64,000 nt of DNA from NCBI GenBank assembly GCA_026874595.1, contig CM049322.1, positions 58,834,386 to 58,898,385 of the forward strand. The letters are read 5' to 3'. A program made the position numbers and the translations under genes. Shown here in pieces: positions 39,001-46,100 of this stretch. The notes beneath the pieces are model-generated. The model did no database searches. It was not told the origin of the DNA and was given only the letters and a program-made list of their open reading frames with translations. This DNA is from Sipunculus nudus. Lineage: Eukaryota > Annelida > Sipuncula > Golfingiida > Sipunculidae. How positions within the stretch are numbered: the stretch's first letter is position 1; each line of letters begins with the position of its first letter.

Positions 39001-42000
39001 TTTCCAGTAATATTACTTTTATTAATCAAAATTAAATTGTACACCCAAAATAAGATCAAAATCTTTTAAATTTTTTAAAATATTAGCAAAAATAAAAAAT
39101 TGGTACCTTAAATTTTGCCCAATTTTGACCATGGCACGTTATTTTGCTGTAACTGCTGTGGATTTAATTTTCACAGCATTTTTTTGTTAGCATTTCAACT
39201 GTTAACACTCAAAATTTGAATCCAGATGATCAAAAACTGTATATTTTATTTAAGTTTTCAAGCACCATGTCACATATTGCTAGTGTTATGCAGTTTGCTA
39301 GAGCTCAGCTCCCGAGCTTCAGCTCTAAGTTCCTTAAATTTGGCATACAGTTGGATTTCTCCAAAATCCCCTACCATGCCAAGAATTTGGTCACTAGGAC
39401 TTAATTCCTTCGAGATATCAATGAAAAACTTAATTTTTCCATTAAAAACCCATTGTTACATTTTAAGACTGCCTCATATCAAAACCACTGATCAGACTTT
39501 GATCATATATAATATACATATTTTTCTATACATTCGCTATGCACATGCCTGAAATGATGTCAGTATTGTGTATTTTTTTAAGTTATGGGCCCAAACATAA
39601 TGCACTTTTTTAAAAATCAAGAAATATATTTACTCACCTTAGATGAGAATTGCTGAAGCTGGAGACTTTTTGTCAGGAATATAACTTTATTTAATCAAGA
39701 TTCGATTGTTTACCCAAAATTATATCTGAATTTTGCAAATTTTTCAAGTTATTAGCTTAAATAAAAAATCAATACCCTAAATTTTGTCCAACTTTGGCAA
39801 TGGCATGTTTTTTTTCTGTAAGCACTGTTGATTTAATTTTCACAGCATATATACATAAGGATTTAATCTTTTAAAATCTGAAATTTCAAAGGAATTGATT
39901 GAAAAGAGTAGCTTTTATTCAAGTTTTCATACACCATGTCAAGTGTTGTTTACATCTAGCCCACCTATTAGTAAAGCCTTCACTTGCATTATGTAACCCA
40001 CCCCAGGCAGCTTGTCTTGGCTCAGCTGGGCCACTACTAGCAGGCTTCTTCTCTACCCTGCACACGCTCCCCCCCCTAGATGATGCATTAACTAGATGAA
40101 TGTTATAATTTTCTGTATTTCATTTTATTCTTGGCTATGCTACATTTTAGATTTTGTATTTACCACCAGGGTTACAATGATTAAAGTGCACATTTAATTG
40201 TGTCCACAAAGGGGTGTATTGCTATGAAAGTGTGATGTTCATCAGATAAGTAATTCCTTCCTTGAGAAGAGTAAAAACTTCACAAGGTGTGAAATTGACT
40301 ATTAATTCCAGGAATAAATTAAAGCTTAGATTGTAATTAGCATAATGATATTGTTTGTCCCTCATTCAACCAACAGTGTGTATACTTTATTTGAAAAGAT
40401 GTTTTTATTTTACCAGATTTACAGAATCTTATTTTATTTTTGTGAATAAGATTAAGCATGTACTGAAAACTCCAATGTGCAAAACTTTTTAATAGTGATT
40501 CAAGGAATAATCTTGCAGATGCCATGTTGTGGCACTATTTTCTTTTAAATTCAGTTTAAAAATTTGTGATTTAAAAATAATAAAAATATATGTGTATGCA
40601 AAATATGACCCAATACGAGCTACACTCTGGATGTATAATGATTGCAACTAAGAATTCTAATATTTTAACTTATATTTTCAGTGTTTTTTTAATACAAATT
40701 TATAAATTTTGTAAATAAAAAAATTAATCAGATAAAAACTATTTTAATGGAAAAAGTGGATATGCTTAAATAATATATAAACTTAAATGTATTATTCCCT
40801 TGAATGTGAAATAAAGGTATTAGTCCAGACCTAGGAATCCAAAATTCGGCATAATGTTAGATGTCCCCAAGATCTCCTACCAAGCCGAAAACTGGGTCTT
40901 TGCAACTTCGTTCCTTTGAGAAATTAAGGAAAAACCTCAATTTTTTATTTAAAACCTAGTGTGTACATTGATGTGAAATTAGTCCAAAATGAATTTTTTA
41001 CAGTTATTTTTTAATATAAATAAAGGCCATAAAACCAGGTACTTATGATCATTATTTAAATGTGTGAATTTTGTATATTCTGGATTCTCAACATCTTTGT
41101 TTGGTGAAAACTGAATAAATACCAGACATGGTGCAAATATTTTGTAATTGTATTTAAATACGAATATGATTATGTACTCCATTATAAAATTTCTTGCATA
41201 AAGAATGGGAATTCAGGTAAAAATGAAAGTATATGAATACTCGTGCAAATACTTTCAAAATGTATTCATGAATACATTCATGAATATATTCTTTAATATT
41301 ATTTTAATAATCATATCAGTTATATTTCATTTTAAAAAATCATATGATTCTCTTATTATTTTTAATAAAAATTATATTTGGGACAATATTTGTAATTTTT
41401 TTAATAAATAGTTAAACTCTTATATTATATGTTTTGCTTATAAGTTATATGGCCAAGTCAAAATCTGTGTGACAGTAGTACTCCATTTGTTAATAAAATA
41501 AATGAAATCAATCCTCTTCCCTGTCTCCAAAGGTACTATCAAAATCATACATAAGCTAAACAACAACAACTCATAATACAGCTTATATTTATTACCACAC
41601 AAAACCAGCATGTGCCTCATTTCTAAATAATATTTTTTTTATCATATATAACAGCTGAGCGTCGTGACCCATAGGTCCCTTGTTTTTTTGTTAGATCATA
41701 TTCCCGATCGTGTACGGGAGTATTGTGTACTGGATGACCAATCAGCCGAATGATTTCCTGCGGTTCATCATGTTCCTGACGCTGGCAACGCAAACGTCAC
41801 TGGTCGCCCAGTCCCTTGGTCTGCTTATCGGGGCAGCAACATCATTACAGGTATGAAAAAGGAGAATTTAATGAATATTTGAAATTACATGATATGTAGT
41901 ATTTGTTGATCTTTTGAGTAAATGATGAAGATCATGTCACCTGGAAAAATTGTTTATTACATACTTGCATGAGTTTTTGTCATATACACATTTAACATTG

Positions 42001-43124
42001 AACACGGAAATTAGGAAAAGTTATTACTTCTATTGTAAACATGTAACCTGTACAGTTTAACCTACGGTTTCTAGGAGACCACCGATAGGACTGGCAAAAA
42101 GTGGTTAATAGAGAGGTCAGTTGTGTAAATGTATCAGTTCACACAAGGGTGGTCTTAAAAGAATGGTGGTCTTTTTGACAGGTTCCACTGTAAATAAATT
42201 GTCTGCTACCTTGCACACCAATAACAATATAAAAAATTTCCTACAGATATGAGACTCATTCAAGTATTTAAATGTTTGAAATATGCACAACAAATGGGTA
42301 AAATTAACAAGTTGACATTCAAGGGTGCCCTCTATTCTTTAAATCATGTTTTGCGATGTTCTTCAGTCCATGCCTCTTTATAACTATACAAGTTGATATT
42401 TACTTAACTGTTTTAAATTGTTGTTTTCCCCACCAGGTGGCGGTATTCCTTGGTCCAGTGACGGCCATTCCAATACTTTTGTTCAGCGGGTTCTTCGTGA
42501 ACTTTGACACCATGCCCAAGTATTTACAGTGGCTGTCCTATGTGTCGTATGTCAGGTAGGTCAGAGGTCAACATTGAAAATTTATTCACACTTGCGTATA
42601 CATCTACCAAGTTGTTTTGATGGACTTAAAGAAAGCTTTAGATGGAGCAAGGAGGTTCATTGTGGGTAAATCAATGATTACAACATTTCTTCAGCAAGTT
42701 TCAAATGTGACTGTATAGCCGTGATTTGTCATAAACATAGAAGAAGAGCGTGATATTCTGCATCATCTTCATTATGTTTTCTTTCATTTTACTTTTTAAT
42801 AGGTTTGAATTTCTTTAAAAAATAGATTAATAAATTTATAATGAACTGATTGTATAATGTTGTAAAGTTTCCCATCATATTTGTAGATACTCATTTGAGG
42901 GGGTTCTACAAGCAATATACGGATTTGACCGAGACCCGCTGGAGTGCGGAGAAGGCGAAGACCAGAGGGAATGTCTGTTCAAGGATGGAAAAGACGTCCT
43001 GAAAAAGCTGGACGTAGACACGGCCAAGTTTTACGTGGACTTTATCGTTCTCTGCGTGTTTTTCGTGATCCTAAGAATCGGCTGTTACTTGGTGTTGCGG
43101 TGGAGAGTTAAGGCACAGCGCTGA
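5885..43124 (+). CDS. ABCG1: ABC transporter G family half-transporter, ABCG1/ABCG4-like (multi-exon, 5' partial)
   Basis: Twelve constitutive exons (5885-6002, 19459-19648, 22373-22518, 26366-26489, 27179-27293, 27750-28012, 33218-33313, 33925-34093, 38063-38163, 41695-41850, 42437-42555, 42887-43124) have GT-AG borders and matching phases, giving 611 residues. An optional exon at 30092-30151 adds 6 or 20. The ATPase domain shows Walker A (GPSGAGKS), Q-loop (IMQDD), signature (LSGGQ), Walker B (VMFFDEP), D-loop (SGLDS) and H-loop (TIHQPS). A long polar linker and six predicted membrane segments follow, the ABCG order. Vertebrate ABCG1 and ABCG4 work as dimers moving sterols to lipoproteins; the same role here is inference. 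An invertebrate gene is probably co-orthologous to both. The first 60-100 residues are missing from view. Confidence 0.95.
6041..6112. repeat. Short fold-back just after exon A donor
   Basis: AGGATCATTCATTAAATAAC at 6041-6060 is matched in inverted orientation at 6093-6112 with two mismatches, leaving a loop of about 32 nt. It lies 39 nt into the intron. It may be a small hairpin in the pre-mRNA or a remnant of a MITE. Confidence 0.6.
6113..10230. other. Intron sequence, no gene recognised
   Basis: This is the first part of the 13.5-kb intron between exons A and B. It contains a perfect 15-bp inverted repeat (7494-7508 with 7555-7569) but no exon I can support. The small open frames lack splice sites and similarity. 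Confidence 0.6.
12152..14800 (+). mobile_element. E2: Helitron-like element nested in E1
   Basis: The 5' hairpin is AGCTCAGCTGACT, loop ATA, AGTCATCTGAGCT (one mismatch), then a (TCCG)n tract at about 12205-12250. The 3' end is CAGCTGAGC (14768-14776), TGACCCATAGGTCCC and TTGTT. The body has two diverged copies of a unit of about 680 bp (12300 and 12980). E1 sequence stops at GATTTTTT before it and resumes at TACGATTTCTTCC after it, so the borders are clear. The ends are related to E1 but the body is different. A second copy lies at 38542-41684. Confidence 0.75.
15806..16967 (+). mobile_element. E3a: Helitron-like element nested in E1
   Basis: It starts GTATCCTCCAAAACAAAGTT, a diverged form of the E3 5' hairpin. 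It ends with TTTTGGCGGATAC (16922-16934), a degenerate hairpin, and CCGTATTCTAGTT. The E1 unit breaks at CACCTGTATTTTT and resumes with TTTTTAAAG, so insertion was in a T run. This is the most diverged of the four E3 copies. Confidence 0.7.
17283..19302 (+). mobile_element. E3b: Helitron-like element with a homogenised 280-bp array
   Basis: The 5' hairpin is GTATCCGCCAAAAC, loop GAA, GTTTTGCGGATAC (one bulge). The 3' end has TTTTGGCGGATAC (19256-19268, exact inverted copy of the 5' arm), the hairpin GTAGTCG-CTTGT-CGACTAC (19271-19289) and CCGTATTCTAGTT. The string CCCATATATC recurs at 17511, 17791, 18071 (one substitution) and 18351, exactly 280 bp apart, and later units are diverged. Each unit is a dimer of related halves with the palindrome GGTGGCGCCACC in each half. 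Near-identity of the central units indicates recent expansion or conversion. Confidence 0.8.
19459..19648 (+). CDS. ABCG1: ABCG exon B: Q-loop region
   Basis: The acceptor is CTATCCAG and the donor CTG|GTAAGG. The first base completes the arginine codon of exon A. It encodes [14 protein letters not shown], then a segment with [20 protein letters not shown] including the Q-loop glutamine, and ends in phase 0 at KKAL. The match to the ABCG1/ABCG4 Q-loop region is very close. Confidence 0.95.
19649..22372. other. Intron B-C, no gene recognised
   Basis: AT-rich intron of 2.7 kb. An 11-bp repeat (TAAGTGCATA core) occurs in three to four copies at about 21368-21400. No other structure was recognised. 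Confidence 0.6.
22373..22518 (+). CDS. ABCG1: ABCG exon C: signature motif and Walker B
   Basis: The acceptor is TTTGTTTTCAG and the donor AG|GTAAGA. It encodes [20 protein letters not shown], the ABC signature [20 protein letters not shown] and Walker B VMFFDEPT. The catalytic glutamate follows the Walker B aspartate as in active ABCG ATPases. It ends two bases into a serine codon. Confidence 0.96.
22519..24356. other. Intron C-D, first part
   Basis: No gene was recognised. A segment of about 50 bp around 23414-23455 (CTGTCCACTGCC... CTCACTGATACCAG) is duplicated at 23473-23515. Confidence 0.5.
24357..25576 (+). mobile_element. E5: possible further Helitron-like element
   Basis: The left end CCCCCGTTCAGGGAAGCTGG is followed by a tract rich in CTGTC and TCCGTC, as after the 5' hairpins of E1, E2 and E6. 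The right end is GCCCCGTGCGAGGGGATGC, then a GC-rich stretch and CCTTGTT. Two short diverged internal units start near 24389 and 24530. It carries two perfect AGGTCA direct repeats (25140-25152 on the - strand, 25323-25335 on the + strand). The terminal hairpins are less clear than in the other families. Confidence 0.45.
25901..26270. repeat. 17-bp minisatellite and longer derivative
   Basis: The unit CCCATAATATAGAGATG recurs every 17 bp from 25901 to about 26085. A longer, irregular unit containing GGTGCCTATAATATACAGG continues to about 26270. It is intronic, upstream of exon D. Confidence 0.9.
26366..26489 (+). CDS. ABCG1: ABCG exon D: D-loop and H-loop
   Basis: The acceptor is ACATTTCAG and the donor GTTAGT, a weaker GT donor. 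It encodes the D-loop [20 protein letters not shown] and then [20 protein letters not shown] ending at DN, with the H-loop histidine in TIHQPS. It ends in phase 0. Confidence 0.96.
26497..26655. repeat. 27-bp minisatellite starting next to the exon D donor
   Basis: The unit AATAGAGATAGTAATAAACT + CTCACGT recurs about 5.5 times. The first copy begins within about 10 nt of the splice donor of exon D and resembles the donor sequence itself (GTTAGTAACAACTAATATAG). The unit length of nine codons creates a spurious repetitive open frame. Confidence 0.9.
27048..27213 (+). repeat. Triplicated 51-53-bp unit spanning the exon E acceptor
   Basis: Three tandem copies each contain TTTACC(A/T)GGTATTT, a T-rich tract, a 3' splice-site-like TTTCAG or TTTTAG, and CTGTACAT. 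Acceptor-like AGs end at 27074, 27125 and 27178; the third is the real start of exon E. The second copy retains the exon-like sequence (27126-27161) in frame and is followed by GTATTT. The first has an in-frame stop. Confidence 0.9.
27179..27293 (+). CDS. ABCG1: ABCG exon E: end of ATPase domain
   Basis: The acceptor is TGTATTTCAG and the donor G|GTGAGC. It encodes [20 protein letters not shown] then [18 protein letters not shown] and ends one base into a valine codon, matching the conserved ABCG1/ABCG4 stretch ending HNPADF. The first 36 nt also occur in a tandem copy just upstream. Confidence 0.95.
27634..27739. repeat. 26-bp minisatellite abutting the exon F acceptor
   Basis: About four copies of AGTAACATTAGACTTGTGTT + TTTATC run up to about 10 nt before the acceptor AG of exon F. 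The T-rich half of the last unit forms part of the polypyrimidine tract. Confidence 0.9.
27750..28012 (+). CDS. ABCG1: ABCG exon F: start of linker
   Basis: The acceptor is AATTCTCAG and the donor GAG|GTGAGT. It opens with [20 protein letters not shown], conserved in ABCG1/ABCG4, then becomes a long polar linker rich in Lys, Asp, Ser and Thr including SDDDESTP. Such linkers are poorly conserved, so the second half is supported mainly by the open frame and donor. It ends in phase 0, allowing optional use of the next exon. Confidence 0.93.
28013..30091. other. Intron F-G with simple repeats
   Basis: No gene was recognised. Simple repeats include TATA/CACA tracts at about 29346-29382 and a (CA)n tract at about 29760-29781. 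Confidence 0.6.
30092..30151 (+). CDS. ABCG1: ABCG exon G: probable optional linker exon with two donors
   Basis: A 3' splice site (TTGTTTCTCTCCGTGACGTACAG) is followed by 20 in-frame codons, [20 protein letters not shown], then GTAATC. An earlier in-frame donor, GAG|GTAAAC at 30109/30110, would give only DSSDSE. Both forms and complete skipping keep phase 0 between exons F and H. The composition fits the Ser/Asp-rich linker. No homology supports it, so it rests on splice signals, phase and composition. Confidence 0.6.
30152..33217. other. Intron G-H, no gene recognised
   Basis: AT-rich intron of 3 kb with a poly-C run at about 30799-30817. Small open frames here lack splice sites or similarity. 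Confidence 0.6.
33218..33313 (+). CDS. ABCG1: ABCG exon H: pre-membrane segment
   Basis: The acceptor is GCATTCACAG and the donor ACG|GTGAGT. It encodes [20 protein letters not shown] then [12 protein letters not shown]. The stretch [20 protein letters not shown] matches the amphipathic connecting helix before the first membrane segment of ABCG1. It starts and ends in phase 0. Confidence 0.95.
33770..33922. repeat. 39-42-bp repeat running into the exon I acceptor
   Basis: Four copies of GAATATGGTAATAATATGCT + AATGACATGATGTGTAAAT start at about 33770, 33810, 33849 and 33891. Most contain TGCTAATGAC, which resembles a branch-point sequence. The last copy runs directly into the acceptor ATGTTTTAG. 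Confidence 0.85.
33925..34093 (+). CDS. ABCG1: ABCG exon I: membrane segments 1 and 2
   Basis: The acceptor is ACATGTTTTAG and the donor T|GTAAGT. It encodes [36 protein letters not shown] and [20 protein letters not shown], giving the first two membrane helices. It ends one base into a phenylalanine codon completed by exon J. Confidence 0.96.
34418..38015 (+). mobile_element. E4: Helitron-like element with about 290-bp repeats and nuclear-receptor-type sites, carrying nested E6
   Basis: The 5' hairpin is GTATCCCCAGAC, loop AGA, GTCGGGATAC (bulged). The 3' end has GTCTGGGGATAC (37971-37982), a 12-bp exact inverted copy of the 5' arm, and ends CTAGTT at 38015. The 5' flank TAATTGTATCC is also shared with E3. 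Internal units of about 290 bp (GATTTCAAACTTGA at about 37025, 37315 and 37605) carry AGGTCAAAGGTCAAGGTCA strings. E6 interrupts it at GGTCCATTTTT|GCTGAAA. The element ends 47 nt before exon J. Confidence 0.75.
34645..36372 (+). mobile_element. E6: Helitron-like element with nine 180-bp repeats, nested in E4
   Basis: The 5' hairpin is ATGCCCCCGCCAC, loop AAA, GTGGCCGGGGCAT (one mismatch), followed by TCCGTCATTCCG repeats. The 3' end has GGCGGGGGCAT (36338-36348), hairpin GTGTC-ATTCC-GACAC and ATCTAGTT. The unit starting GGACTTTTTTTCGCAATGCC recurs about every 180 bp from 34740 to about 36165. The E4 sequence on both sides matches an uninterrupted E4 unit at about 37725-37750. Confidence 0.8.
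38063..38163 (+). CDS. ABCG1: ABCG exon J
   Basis: The acceptor is AAACTTTTGCAG and the donor CAG|GTATGA. The first two bases complete the phenylalanine codon. It encodes [20 protein letters not shown] then [13 protein letters not shown], nearly invariant among ABCG1/ABCG4 proteins. It ends in phase 0. Confidence 0.97.
38542..41684 (+). mobile_element. E2 second copy, ending 10 nt before exon K
   Basis: It begins with the same hairpin as E2 (AGCTCAGCTGACTATAAGTC) and a (TCCG)n tract, and ends CAGCTGAGCGTCGTGACCCA TAGGTCCCTTGTT. The two internal units (about 38675 and 39345) match those of the copy at 12152-14800. A partial third unit (about 40828-40960) joins abruptly to the shared tail, a copy-specific rearrangement. 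Only TTTTTGTTAG separates the end from exon K. Confidence 0.8.
41695..41850 (+). CDS. ABCG1: ABCG exon K: membrane segments 3 and 4
   Basis: The acceptor is TTTTTTTGTTAG and the donor CAG|GTATGA. It encodes [35 protein letters not shown] and [17 protein letters not shown], matching the third and fourth membrane helices. Phase 0 at both ends. The mobile element E2 ends 10 nt upstream. Confidence 0.97.
42437..42555 (+). CDS. ABCG1: ABCG exon L: membrane segment 5
   Basis: The acceptor is TTTTCCCCACCAG and the donor AG|GTAGGT. It encodes [20 protein letters not shown] then [19 protein letters not shown], including the fifth helix and the start of the extracellular loop. It ends two bases into an arginine codon. 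Confidence 0.97.
42887..43124 (+). CDS. ABCG1: ABCG exon M: extracellular loop, segment 6 and stop
   Basis: The acceptor is CATATTTGTAG; the first base completes arginine. It encodes [20 protein letters not shown], a loop with cysteines, then [20 protein letters not shown] as the sixth helix and the C-terminal [11 protein letters not shown] before TGA at 43122-43124. The basic end RVKAQR matches the ABCG1/ABCG4 terminus closely, so this is the true C-terminus. Confidence 0.97.
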
Positions 43125-46100
43125 TTTTATTGTTAAATTCTTATGTTGCGTTGCCATGGTGACAGAGCACACGCTGATACTTGTACATGGGAATATACAC
43201 TTGATGACCTTTGACCTCTAACTGTTGCACGTTAATAACCTGGTTAGTCACCTGCCTGCACTCCCCAACACGCACATAGCTCGGTGTGCATGATATATAC
43301 CCAACTATGATGTAAGCATCACGTTTGAATACACAACGTTGTGACATATTTATATATACTGTGTCATGGATTTTAAAGACATTCAATTTGAGGTCAGAGT
43401 TCAAAGATCAGAGTTCAAAGATCAGCACTGAAATCAGGACAGTCACTGACAGAAAGACTTGGGGACACTTTAAGTGGTGCATGGACACGTCACACCTGGT
43501 AAAAACCAAAGATGGTGACATACAAGGTTAACCTGTTTGAAATTTAGGTGGTCAAGCCAAGATACGGCTTAAACTCACATGTAGCCTGTTGTTGTGATGT
43601 ACATACAAACCACTATTATGGGAAGCGATACAGCTTTCACAGTTCACTTGGTATATAATCACACTCACTGAATAAGTAAAATTCCCACTGTGCTCCAACA
43701 ATAATAATCCAGGAATTTTCACTTTAAGATGGTGTTTGGTGATGTATCCATCTGAAAGGGTCACTCATGTTCTCTTGACTGCCACCAGGGACCATGTTTT
43801 ATTGGCAGTGACAATGACCATGGATACACTGAAATATCAAGCAGGAAAGATCTTGGAATTTCAAGTCACATGACCTGGGATAACAAGTCACATGATCCTG
43901 GACATTAAGGTCATGTGACCATGTGTACAGATCTGAAACTTGTGTCTATCCTGTGAGGACTTAAGATCTTCAAAGACTGCCAGCTTTACCAGAGACGTTC
44001 AGGAGGAGAGTTCTGTATTGTACAGACTAACGTTCATTTTCCAGTTTAGGAAAATTCTGATAAAAAAAGACTTTTTATGGTTGTGGGAAATTGGACTTTT
44101 GGTGCTATGGTAAAAAAATGATATAAAAAATTAAAAGTTTATGAATGGAATATCCTAAAATTATGCAGATTTGATTAAAATTAATTTTGGTTCCGATGAA
44201 TACATCATCCTAATATATGTTACTATGGAAAATGCTCAACTACCCTAATTGTCCATCTTTTCAAACCTGACTTGTCTGCCATTGATTTTCATGTTCCATT
44301 TATTATCATAAGTCGTAGAACGTAAGCTAGGAATTCTTATTTAAAGACTTATTTGCAATAACTTTAATTCAAGTATCATCAAAGATACTTACCATGCTTT
44401 CTGAAGGATTTGTCTTGTACATATGTAAATTAAAATTTTAATTATATATCAGGCAGGTGTAATTTAAGATTCTAATTATATATCAGGTAGGTAAATATAT
44501 GTTTAGTAAGTGCTTTAGCACCTCATATTGGACCATCCAAGTTTTAATTGTAATATTTCTACATTTATTGTTTGTGATCAGTAATATAGGTACACGTTTA
44601 ATGGTGTATATTTATTCCCTTTATTTGACACAATTCATGCATGTTTATTTCATGTTAGACTTGAGACCATAAGCTTGCCTGTATTTTGTGAATGAGAATA
44701 TACTCGTGTAAAGGTTTACCATAATATCCTATAATTGTTGTATTACTGAGTCTTGTAATACATTTGCTCAGTAATGATGGATATACAGGTGTGACGTTTT
44801 GTGCACCTTATTATTTCAACTTTTGTTCTTGCTACCTGTATGTCCCTATATCCATCCACTGAATAACCTAAGTAACCTCTTGGGATTCGTTAGTCTTTCT
44901 TAAAAAAAGACCCATTGATAAATAAATATATATAGTGGATCCTGCTCTGAGGGACCACCCTTTTCGCCACTGAAAAAATGGTTGGTAATTATATATAAGA
45001 TCAAAATCAGGATTAAAAAAAACAACAATAAAAAATAAAATAAATATATGGTCTCGCATGAAAGGGTCAAAATGTTTATCGTTGAAGAGTTTAGGGTATC
45101 TGTATCAGTATATGATCAACAGCAGATAAAAGGGTTAAAGATGGACATGTCGTCTCTAACCGTTAGATATGCAACAATACGCTGAATGAGTGTATGGAAA
45201 CGGAGAATAAGGGTTTATATGTAAATTACATGTCTGATCATCATGTATAAAAAAAGTTGAGGCCTTGGAAATCCATTGGTAATATCAGCAATGTACGTGA
45301 GGCATCTAATAATCTAAAAAGCTGCATGTAGTACATAACTTTATAAAAATATTGGATAAATTTTCAAGACGGGGCTCACGCTATGACTAAATTAAAATAT
45401 TATAATTTACACTTTGCTGGTTCAGAAATTTTGGTACAAGTCACAGCACTTTTAAATGTTGTGATCCGTGTTGTCCAATTTATGAATAAATAAGTAAACA
45501 ATGCACAATGTATAATGTCAGAACCTGTATATAGTCTCTTGAAGATGCTAATATTTTACTATATCCAGTTGTTAGCGGCCTTTTATTGTATGACCATTCC
45601 AGTCAGTATCAATTATAGCATGGTGGCAGTACTCTGCCGTAGATGTGCAGGCACATACCATGCAGCTAATATATATTTGATTATTTATATTTATATATAA
45701 GAAACCCAACATGGGGAATATGATGGTTTATGAGAAGACTAGAATTTAAAGTCACATAATATATATTAGTACTGTCATAGCTGATGTACTATATCATAAC
45801 TTTCAGAAGCAGGCCGCTATTTGAAGTGACTTCTTGAATGCAAATTGTTTGTATGAACGATTTTAAGTGTTTCAAAAAGAATGATGGGGAAAAAACTCCC
45901 TCGCTGTGAAAGAATGACATGTAATTTAAATGCTTTCAATCATCATTACCAACGTATACACTGAATTATTTGGAGCCTCTGAGTATACATGCGAGTTTAG
46001 TGTTTTTGCAAAATAATAGAAAATTGCAAGATAATTTATGACTTGGCCTAAAGACTTCACGTTGTTCAAGCATGATTTTATATGAACGTTTAGGGTTTCA

